The position numbers and the translations under genes were made by a program. From Enterobacter wuhouensis (GTDB lineage: Bacteria; Pseudomonadota; Gammaproteobacteria; Enterobacterales; Enterobacteriaceae), in the NCBI RefSeq assembly GCF_004331265.1, contig NZ_SJOO01000018.1, positions 1-48,272 of the forward strand: DNA of 48,272 nucleotides, given 5' to 3'. Of this stretch, positions 41,753-48,272 are shown one piece after another. Within the stretch, counting starts at the first letter, position 1, and each line of letters begins with the position of its first letter. Below the pieces are notes generated by a model. That model was not told the DNA's origin, searched no databases, and worked only from the letters and a program-made list of their open reading frames with translations.

Positions 41753-44416
41753 ATGAGCCAGCGAGGGTTAGAAGCGCTATTACGTCCTAAATCCATTGCC
41801 GTCATTGGCGCCTCGATGAAACCCGATCGCGCAGGTTATCTGATGATGCGCAACCTGCTGGCGGGCGGATTTAACGGCCCCGTCATGCCGGTTACGCCTG
41901 CCTATAAGGCTGTGCTGGGCGTTCTGGCATGGCCGAACGTGCAGAGCCTACCTTTTATTCCTGACCTTGCCGTGCTCTGTACGCATGCGAAGCGCAATCT
42001 TGAACTGCTGGCATCCCTCGGCGAAAAAGGGTGTAAAACCTGCATTATCCTCTCCTCCCCTCAGGAGCAGCAGGCTGAGCTGCTCGCCTGCGCCAGCCTC
42101 TATCAGATGCGCATTCTTGGCCCGAACAGTCTCGGCCTGCTTGCGCCGTGGCAAGGGCTGAATGCGAGCTTTTCGCCAGTACCGATCCGCAAAGGCAAGC
42201 TGGCCTTCATCTCGCAGTCCGCCGCCGTCTCGAACACTATCCTCGACTGGGCCCAGCAGCGCGAAATGGGTTTCTCCTACTTCATCGCACTGGGCGATAG
42301 CCTGGATATCGACGTCGATGAGCTGCTGGACTTCCTCGCAAGAGACAGCAAAACCAGTGCCATCCTTCTTTATCTTGAGCATATAAGCGATGCCCGTCGC
42401 TTTGTGTCAGCAGCCCGCAGCGCATCCCGCAACAAGCCAATACTGGTGATTAAAAGCGGCCGTAGCCCTGCAGCGCAGCGCTTGCTCAATTCGCACTCCG
42501 GTATAGACCCCGCCTGGGATGCCGCGATCCAGAGAGCGGGTTTGCTGCGGGTGCAGGATACGCACGAGCTTTTTTCCGCCGTCGAAACGTTAAGCCATAT
42601 GCGCCCGCTTCGCGGTGAGAAGTTAATGATTGTCAGCAATGGCGCTGCCCCCGCTGCGCTCGCGCTGGATGAGCTGTGGCGGCGCAACGGCAAGCTGGCG
42701 ACGCTGGGTGAAGAGACGCTTGAGCGTCTGCGTGACGCATTGCCAGGAAGCGTCAATCCCGGCAATCCGCTCGATTTACGCGACGATGCCAGCAGCGAGC
42801 GCTATACCCGGGCAATATCCATCCTGCTGGATAGCCAGGATTTTGATGCGCTCATGATTATCCACTCCCCAAGCGCTGCAGCGCCGGGCAGTGAAAGCGC
42901 CCGCGCGCTGATTGACGCCGTGCGAAACCATCCCCGCGGTAAATACGTCACCCTGTTAACCAACTGGTGCGGCGAGTTTTCCTCTCAGGAAGCCCGGCGT
43001 CTCTTTAGCGAAGCCGGCATGCCAACCTATCGCACGCCGGAAGGTACCATTACCGCCTTTATGCATATGGTGGAATATCGCCGCAACCAGAAGCAGCTGC
43101 GCGAAACGCCAGCATTGCCGGGTAACCTGACGGCAAATTCAGTAGACGTTCGACGGCTTTTACAGCAGGCCACCGAAGACGGCGCAACGTCGCTTGATAC
43201 CCACGAGGTACAGCCCATTCTGGGCAGTTACGGGATGCAAACCCTGCCGACCTGGATCGCCAGCGATAGCGCCGAGGCCGTTCACATTGCGGAGCAAATT
43301 GGCTATCCGGTCGCGCTAAAGTTACGCTCACCCGATATCCCCCATAAGTCAGACATACAGGGCGTGATGCTTTACCTGCGTACGGCTGCGGAGGTGCAGC
43401 AAGCGGCAGATGCCATTATCGACCGCGTTAAAATGACCTGGCCGCAGGCACGTATCCACGGCCTGCTGGTTCAAAGTATGGCTAATCGTGCGGGGGCTCA
43501 GGAGCTGCGGGTGGTGGTTGAACACGACCCGGTCTTCGGCCCGCTCATCATGCTGGGTGAAGGCGGCGTAGAATGGCGGCCTGAAGAGCAGGCGGTTGTC
43601 GCGCTGCCGCCGCTGAACATGAACCTTGCACGCTACCTGGTTATTCAGGCGATTAAAAGTAAGAAAATCCGTGGCCGGAGCGCGTTGCGCCCGCTCGATA
43701 TTGCCGGGCTAAGTCAGTTTCTGGTGAAGGTATCGAACCTGATTGTTGATTGCGCTGAGATCCAGCGGCTGGATATTCATCCCCTTCTCGTTTCTGGCAA
43801 TGAGTTTACCGCGCTGGACGTCACGCTGGATATTGCACCTTTCGAAGGTGACAGAGAAAGCCGCCTTGCGATCCGGCCATATCCCCTGCAGCTCGAAGAG
43901 TGGGTAGAGATGAAAAACGGTGAGCGAGCGCTGTTTCGCCCTATCCTGCCTGAAGATGAACCCCAGCTACGGGCATTTATCGGCCAGGTTACCAAAGAGG
44001 ATCTTTACTATCGCTACTTTAGCGAAATCAATGAATTTACCCATGATGATTTAGCCAATATGACCCAGATCGACTACGATCGAGAAATGGCGTTTGTGGC
44101 CGTGCGGCATACCGAACAGGGTGATGAGATCCTCGGCGTGACGCGTGCCATATCCGATCCGGATAACGTGGATGCTGAATTTGCCGTGCTGGTGCGCTCC
44201 GACCTCAAAGGCCTGGGTCTGGGGCGGCGGCTGTTGGAAAAACTTATCAGCTATACGCGCGATCACGGACTGTTACGCCTGAATGGCATTACTATGCCTA
44301 ACAATCGCGGGATGGTGACACTGGCGCGAAAACTTGGGTTTGACGTTGATATCCAGCTGGACGAGGGGATTGTAGCCCTTTCTCTTAGCCTGAGACCAGC
44401 TGATAAACACGAGTAA
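41753..44416 (+). CDS. patZ: Protein lysine acetyltransferase PatZ (Pka/YfiQ)
   Basis: PatZ acetylates lysines in metabolic enzymes, for example acetyl-CoA synthetase. The 887 residues (E. coli 886) have an N-terminal ADP-forming acyl-CoA synthetase-like region (about 1-460: a CoA-binding Rossmann domain beginning PKSIAVIGASMKP, then ligase domains), an ATP-grasp domain (about 480-700) and a C-terminal GNAT acetyltransferase domain (about 725-885) with the acetyl-CoA-binding LKGLGLGRRLLEK (about 817-829). AGGAGA lies 6 bp upstream of the ATG. Confidence 0.97.
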   Translation: MSQRGLEALLRPKSIAVIGASMKPDRAGYLMMRNLLAGGFNGPVMPVTPAYKAVLGVLAWPNVQSLPFIPDLAVLCTHAKRNLELLASLGEKGCKTCIILSSPQEQQAELLACASLYQMRILGPNSLGLLAPWQGLNASFSPVPIRKGKLAFISQSAAVSNTILDWAQQREMGFSYFIALGDSLDIDVDELLDFLARDSKTSAILLYLEHISDARRFVSAARSASRNKPILVIKSGRSPAAQRLLNSHSGIDPAWDAAIQRAGLLRVQDTHELFSAVETLSHMRPLRGEKLMIVSNGAAPAALALDELWRRNGKLATLGEETLERLRDALPGSVNPGNPLDLRDDASSERYTRAISILLDSQDFDALMIIHSPSAAAPGSESARALIDAVRNHPRGKYVTLLTNWCGEFSSQEARRLFSEAGMPTYRTPEGTITAFMHMVEYRRNQKQLRETPALPGNLTANSVDVRRLLQQATEDGATSLDTHEVQPILGSYGMQTLPTWIASDSAEAVHIAEQIGYPVALKLRSPDIPHKSDIQGVMLYLRTAAEVQQAADAIIDRVKMTWPQARIHGLLVQSMANRAGAQELRVVVEHDPVFGPLIMLGEGGVEWRPEEQAVVALPPLNMNLARYLVIQAIKSKKIRGRSALRPLDIAGLSQFLVKVSNLIVDCAEIQRLDIHPLLVSGNEFTALDVTLDIAPFEGDRESRLAIRPYPLQLEEWVEMKNGERALFRPILPEDEPQLRAFIGQVTKEDLYYRYFSEINEFTHDDLANMTQIDYDREMAFVAVRHTEQGDEILGVTRAISDPDNVDAEFAVLVRSDLKGLGLGRRLLEKLISYTRDHGLLRLNGITMPNNRGMVTLARKLGFDVDIQLDEGIVALSLSLRPADKHE

Positions 44417-44525
44417 GCTACTGGAAATGTTACCCACTTTGCACGGCACTGGGGTATCATTGTCCGCTTATGTTGTTTGCATGGTACAGACAACCCTTCA
44501 ATGAACAGAGAAGAAACGCACTGTG

Positions 44526-45881
44526 ATGTTGTCAAAATTTAAGCGCAATAAACATCAACAACACCTTGCTCAACTACCGAAGATTTCTCAGTCAGTTGAT
44601 GATGTAGAGTTCTTTTACGCTCCCGCTCATTTTCGGGAGACGCTTCTGGAAAAGATTGCCAGCGCCACGCGACGCATTTGTATCGTTGCGCTGTATCTGG
44701 AACAGGATGAAGGTGGGCGCGGGATCCTGAACGCGCTCTATGAAGCGAAACGTCAGCGTCCGGAACTGGATATTCGCGTGCTGGTTGACTGGCATCGAGG
44801 CCAGCGCGGCCGTATTGGCGCAGCCGCTTCCAATACAAACGCAGACTGGTACTGCCGCACGGCGCAGGAGAATCCTGGCGTCGATGTGCCTGTTTATGGC
44901 GTACCGGTTAACACCCGTGAAGCGCTCGGCGTTCTGCATTTTAAAGGTTTTATCATTGATGACAGCGTGCTTTACAGCGGCGCGAGCCTGAATGATGTTT
45001 ACCTCCATCAGCTCGATAAGTATCGCTACGACCGCTACCATCTGATTCGCAATCCGCAGATGGCCGACATCATGTTTAACTGGGTTGATAAGAACCTGGT
45101 TCATGGCCGCGGCGTCAATCGTCTTGACGATCCTAATCGTCCCAAGAGCCCGGAAATCAAAAATGATATTCGCTCTTTCCGTCAGGAACTGCGCGATGCG
45201 GTCTATCATTTCCAGGGTGATGCCAATAACGAAGAGTTATCCGTTACCCCGCTGGTCGGTTTAGGCAAGTCCAGCCTGCTGAATAAAACCATCTACCACC
45301 TGATGCCGTGCGCAGAGCAGAAACTGACGATTTGCACGCCGTACTTCAATCTTCCTGCCGTGCTGGTGCGTAACATCATTCAGCTGTTGCGAGATGGGAA
45401 AAAGGTCGAAATTATCGTTGGTGATAAAACGGCAAACGACTTCTTTATTCCGGAAGATCAGCCGTTTAAGATCATCGGTGCTCTGCCCTATCTCTATGAG
45501 ATTAACCTTCGTCGTTTCCTCAGCCGTTTACAATACTATGTGAATACCGACCAGCTGGTAGTGCGCCTGTGGAAAGATGAAGACAACTCCTACCATCTTA
45601 AAGGTATGTGGGTTGATGACGAATGGATGCTGCTGACCGGCAATAACCTCAACCCTCGCGCCTGGCGTCTGGATCTGGAAAATGCCATTTTGATCCACGA
45701 TCCTAAGCATGAGCTGGCTGCCCAACGCGATCGCGAGCTTGAGCTTATCCGCACGCATACGACGGTGGTGCGTCACTACCGCGATCTGCAAAGCATTGCC
45801 GATTATCCGGTGAAGGTCCGCAAGCTTATTCGTCGTTTACGTCGCATCCGTATTGACCGTCTTATTAGCCGCATTCTGTGA
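44526..45881 (+). CDS. pssA: Phosphatidylserine synthase
   Basis: PssA makes phosphatidylserine from CDP-diacylglycerol and serine, the committed step to phosphatidylethanolamine. The 451-residue phospholipase D-type enzyme carries two HKD motifs: His138 in LHFKGFIIDDS and His357 in YHLKGMWVDDE. The ATG at 44526 matches E. coli; a GTG one codon earlier is the only alternative. The C-terminus is basic and membrane-associating (IRRLRRIRIDRLISRIL). The 109 bp upstream hold no clear promoter. Confidence 0.98.
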   Translation: MLSKFKRNKHQQHLAQLPKISQSVDDVEFFYAPAHFRETLLEKIASATRRICIVALYLEQDEGGRGILNALYEAKRQRPELDIRVLVDWHRGQRGRIGAAASNTNADWYCRTAQENPGVDVPVYGVPVNTREALGVLHFKGFIIDDSVLYSGASLNDVYLHQLDKYRYDRYHLIRNPQMADIMFNWVDKNLVHGRGVNRLDDPNRPKSPEIKNDIRSFRQELRDAVYHFQGDANNEELSVTPLVGLGKSSLLNKTIYHLMPCAEQKLTICTPYFNLPAVLVRNIIQLLRDGKKVEIIVGDKTANDFFIPEDQPFKIIGALPYLYEINLRRFLSRLQYYVNTDQLVVRLWKDEDNSYHLKGMWVDDEWMLLTGNNLNPRAWRLDLENAILIHDPKHELAAQRDRELELIRTHTTVVRHYRDLQSIADYPVKVRKLIRRLRRIRIDRLISRIL

Positions 45882-45886
45882 TGCCG

Positions 45887-45914
45887 AAGCCCTGTCACTG
45901 ACGGGGCTTTTTTT
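45887..45914 (+). terminator. pssA terminator
   Basis: AAGCCCTGTCACTGACGGGGCTT folds into a stem (one G-T pair) and is followed by TTTT. It begins 5 bp after the pssA stop; the yfiM ribosome-binding site lies directly after the T-run. Confidence 0.88.
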
Positions 45915-45926
45915 ATGGAGCCTATG

Positions 45927-46250
45927 ATGCGTATCCCTCTCCTCGTCACCACGCTTGCCCTCACCGGCTGCAGCCATATGGCAAACGATAGCTGGTCTGG
46001 TCAGGATAAAGCCCAGCACTTTCTCGCCTCTGCGATGTTGTCTGCGGCCGGTAATGAGTACGCACAACACCAGGGCTATAGCCGGGACCGGAGCGCTGCC
46101 ATTGGCGTTATGTTTTCTGTCAGTCTTGGGGCGTCTAAGGAGCTCTGGGACAGTCGTCCGGATGGAAGCGGCTGGAGCTGGAAAGATTTTGCCTGGGACG
46201 TAGCCGGTGCAACGACCGGCTACGCCGTGTGGCAGATGGCGCATTATTAA
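45927..46250 (+). CDS. yfiM: Putative lipoprotein YfiM
   Basis: A 107-residue protein with a signal peptide ending in the lipobox LALTGC (Cys15), so it should be lipid-anchored. The body, around SGQDKAQHFLASAMLSAAGN and SLGASKELWDSRPDG, is conserved with E. coli YfiM, whose function is unknown. The ATG at 45927 has GGAG 6 bp upstream; ATGs at 45915 and 45924 overlap or crowd that site. The gene ends with a 4-bp overlap of the convergent kgtP stop. Confidence 0.9.
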   Translation: MRIPLLVTTLALTGCSHMANDSWSGQDKAQHFLASAMLSAAGNEYAQHQGYSRDRSAAIGVMFSVSLGASKELWDSRPDGSGWSWKDFAWDVAGATTGYAVWQMAHY

Positions 46251-47554
46251 AGACGAATGCCCTTGCCCTTGCGATGCAGCATCAGAGAAACAATGAACGC
46301 CAGTGCGCCCATCACGGTGACATACCAGAAGAAGGTCGTTTCGCTTCCCCAGGATTTAAGCGACAGCGCAACATACTCCGCCGATCCGCCAAACAGAGCA
46401 TTAGCCACCGCATAAGAAAGGCCGACCCCCAGGGCACGGACCTGTGCCGGGAACATCTCCGCCTTCAGGATGCCGCTGATTGCCGTATAAAAACTGATAA
46501 TAATGAGTGCAACCATGATTAAGCCGAAAGCAGCATAAGGCGAGGTGGTATGCTGCAACGCGGTTAACAGCGGAACGGTACCCAGGGTGAGCAAGCAGCC
46601 AAAAATCAGCATTGAGTTGCGGCGACCAATTTTGTCCGACAGGGCACCGATAATGGGCTGAATCAGCATAAACACCAGCAGCGCTACCGTCATGACCACG
46701 CTGGCAACATTGGCATGCATCCCGGTCGTGTTAACCAGATATTTTTGCATATAGGTGGTGAAGGTATAAAAGCTCAACGACCCGGCAGCGGTAAAACCTA
46801 AAACCATCAAAAATGCTTTACGATTTCGCCATAGCCCTTTCATTGATCCCGCTTCCTTCAGCGACCTGACCTCCTGCTGAGATGTCTCATCCAGCTGTCG
46901 GCGCAACCATAGAGCGACAACAGCCAGAGCGGCTCCCATCGCAAACGGGATACGCCAGCCCCAGGCGCGTAAATCTTCGTCGCTAAGAATTTGTTGCAGG
47001 ATCACGACAACCAGCAAAGCAAGCAGTTGTCCGCCAATGAGCGTCACATACTGGAATGATGCATAGAAGCCTTTTCTCCCCTCAACCGCAACTTCACTCA
47101 TGTATGTTGCGCTGGTGCCATATTCGCCCCCAACAGACAGGCCCTGGAACAAACGTGCCAGCAAGAGCAACGCCGGTGCCCATGTTCCGATAGTGTCATA
47201 CCCGGGTAAACAGGCGATCACCAGCGAGCCAACGCACATCATGCATACGGATATGAGCATTGAGGTCTTGCGGCCTCTTCTGTCGGCGATTCTGCCGAAC
47301 AACCATCCTCCTATCGGACGCATTAAAAACCCGGCGGCAAATACGCCTGCGGTTTGCAGAAGTTGTGTTGTGGTATTGCCGGATGGGAAAAAGATATGCG
47401 CAAAGTAGAGCGAACAGAATGAATAAACGTAAAAATCAAACCACTCTACCAGGTTCCCCGATGAGGCCCCAACGATTGCCCAAACTCTTCGGCGGGTGTC
47501 CTTGCCTGTTAAGTTTGTATTTTCCGTATCTGTACTTGCTACGGTTTCTGTCAT
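46247..47554 (-). CDS. kgtP: Alpha-ketoglutarate permease KgtP
   Basis: KgtP is a proton symporter for alpha-ketoglutarate in the major facilitator superfamily. The 435 residues have 12 predicted membrane helices and the loop motif GRIADRRGRK between helices 2 and 3. The family signature SVGGEYGTSATYMSEVA is intact. The first 20 residues (MTETVASTDT) differ from E. coli, as expected for a cytosolic tail. AGGGGAT lies upstream of the ATG. Confidence 0.97.
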   Translation of the reverse strand: MTETVASTDTENTNLTGKDTRRRVWAIVGASSGNLVEWFDFYVYSFCSLYFAHIFFPSGNTTTQLLQTAGVFAAGFLMRPIGGWLFGRIADRRGRKTSMLISVCMMCVGSLVIACLPGYDTIGTWAPALLLLARLFQGLSVGGEYGTSATYMSEVAVEGRKGFYASFQYVTLIGGQLLALLVVVILQQILSDEDLRAWGWRIPFAMGAALAVVALWLRRQLDETSQQEVRSLKEAGSMKGLWRNRKAFLMVLGFTAAGSLSFYTFTTYMQKYLVNTTGMHANVASVVMTVALLVFMLIQPIIGALSDKIGRRNSMLIFGCLLTLGTVPLLTALQHTTSPYAAFGLIMVALIIISFYTAISGILKAEMFPAQVRALGVGLSYAVANALFGGSAEYVALSLKSWGSETTFFWYVTVMGALAFIVSLMLHRKGKGIRL

Positions 47555-47704
47555 TTTAAATCCCCTGTCTCACATTGCGGGCCATTGCCCTCCCACAGTA
47601 AAACCGGATTTAAAACGAATCGTTAGGTAAATAAAATGTTTCCAATGTGTTTCATTTGGTTTTGTGAAGTCGATCGGGTATTGAATTATTAGCGAACATA
47701 GTAA

Positions 47705-48157
47705 TTATCCCCACTCGCGCTGGTGCGCTTTTTTTCGACGCAAATAATCTTCATCCGCGCGAATTTTATCCCACCATTCTTTAAATACCGCAGCAGCCTC
47801 TGCTTTAACCGGATCGTGATCGAGGGGTTTGACGTTACGATCCAGATCGTACTTTTTTCCACCTTTATGATTGGCGTATCGTCGGGCACGGGTATATCCC
47901 ATCTGTATGAATTTCCTTGCCATATCCATGCCTACAAAGTCGTTTTGCTGGCGATATTCTTCAAACAGGGCATATATCGCTTTTGCTGAGTGCGCTGCAA
48001 CGTCTGCGTTTTTGTAGCGCCAGTGTGGAAGGATTTCACTTTTATAAGGCTCGACCATCAGCACGCCTTGTTCTCCCCGACCAACCTGGTAAAGCTCAGG
48101 ATGATCGCGGAAGTTGATGCTGGCAAAATCCTGTTGGTAATCAAATGGACGTGTCAA
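47705..48157 (-). CDS. DUF4385 family protein
   Basis: A soluble, basic protein of about 150 residues. The block HPELYQVGRGEQGVLMVEPY, then SEILPHWRYKN, and the motif GMDMARKFIQMGYTRARRYAN with the adjoining HKGGKKYD are marks of the DUF4385 family; I know of no function for it. The start is TTG 48157, with no ATG or GTG in frame upstream and only a weak ribosome-binding site, so it is uncertain. It is transcribed towards kgtP, from which it is separated by 150 bp. It is absent from this site in E. coli K-12 as far as I recall. Confidence 0.75.
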   Translation of the reverse strand: MTRPFDYQQDFASINFRDHPELYQVGRGEQGVLMVEPYKSEILPHWRYKNADVAAHSAKAIYALFEEYRQQNDFVGMDMARKFIQMGYTRARRYANHKGGKKYDLDRNVKPLDHDPVKAEAAAVFKEWWDKIRADEDYLRRKKAHQREWG

Positions 48158-48169
48158 AGCGGCACCGCT

Positions 48170-48186
48170 GTTAAAATAGTTTTAAC
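48170..48186. repeat. Perfect palindrome upstream of the DUF4385 gene
   Basis: GTTAAAA-TAG-TTTTAAC is a perfect inverted repeat (7-bp arms) ending 13 bp before the TTG start. It could be an operator or cover the promoter; no further evidence. Confidence 0.5.
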
Positions 48187-48189
48187 AAT

Positions 48190-48233
48190 TGTAGGCCCGC
48201 CAGAGTGAAGCTGCCAACGGGACTACATTTTTT
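48190..48233 (+). terminator. Hairpin with T-run at the right edge, REP-like
   Basis: TGTAGGCCCG and CGGGACTACA (one mismatch) flank an 18-base centre and are followed by six T on the plus strand. It resembles a degenerate REP unit. No plus-strand gene ends here, so its role is unclear. Confidence 0.4.
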
Positions 48234-48246
48234 CGGCTTATGAATG

Positions 48247-48272
48247 CAAAAAACCCCGCACCTTACGGTACG
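48247..48272 (-). terminator. Left half of a terminator reading leftwards, cut by the window edge
   Basis: AAAAAAACCCCGCACC-TTAC-GGTACG: read on the minus strand this is the loop and distal arm of a GC-rich hairpin followed by a T-run. The other arm is cut off. It would end a minus-strand transcript that lies to the right of the window, plausibly an rRNA operon. Confidence 0.55.

Overview
This is a 48 kb piece of the core chromosome of an enterobacterium. The gene order from trmJ-suhB to kgtP follows the 54-58 min region of Escherichia coli K-12, and almost every protein is close to its E. coli counterpart from residue 1 to the end. Base composition is evenly GC-rich, REP palindromes are present, and two features differ from K-12: murQP sits beside yfhH, and a NicO/DUF1007 gene pair sits between suhB and csiE. 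Together these point to Enterobacter or a near relative (Leclercia, Lelliottia). The genus is an inference. I see no prophage, insertion sequence, integron, CRISPR array or tRNA gene.

Layout, left to right. 1-1685: trmJ (cut by the window edge) and suhB, divergent. 1747-3356: a metal-transporter pair (NicO permease plus periplasmic DUF1007 protein). 3482-6494: csiE, an orphan hcaT and yphA; the hca catabolic genes and yphB-H, which lie here in K-12, are absent. 6549-9296: glyA and hmp, divergent, with a PurR box and an NsrR box between them. 9377-13744: glnB and the glrK-qseG-glrR two-component operon, headed by the GlrR-controlled small RNA gene glmY with a sigma-54 promoter. 13806-17693: purL under PurR. 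17961-19905: mltF and tadA, convergent and overlapping. 19962-23837: pgpC, murP and murQ, divergent from the RpiR-type regulator gene yfhH, with two matching operator-like palindromes between murQ and yfhH. 23894-31278: yfhL, then the minus-strand series acpS-pdxJ-recO-era-rnc, lepB-lepA. 30802-33638: rseC-rseB-rseA-rpoE, preceded by a broken copy of the leader gene rseD. 33911-40325: nadB, trmN, srmB, grcA, ung, yfiF. 40530-47554: trxC, tapT, patZ, pssA, yfiM, kgtP. 47705-48157: a DUF4385 gene. The last bases look like half of a terminator reading leftwards, which would fit an rRNA operon just outside the window, as next to kgtP in E. coli.

How the genes work together. Much of the window is translation, RNA and envelope housekeeping: tRNA modification (trmJ, tadA, trmN, tapT), ribosome assembly and rRNA antitermination (era, srmB, lepA, rnc, suhB), the envelope stress circuit (rpoE-rseABC), phospholipid synthesis (pssA, pgpC, acpS) and murein turnover (mltF, murQP). 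GlrK/GlrR drives glmY, which controls amino-sugar supply. The regulatory sites readable directly from the DNA are two PurR boxes, an NsrR box, paired FNR boxes at grcA, a NadR box at nadB, a BoxA in the suhB leader, the sigma-E promoter of rpoE and the RNase III stem-loop of rnc. I found no clearly new biological system. The most useful leads are the murQP-yfhH operator pair, the decayed rseD, the NicO/DUF1007 pair and the expanded repeat in yfiF.
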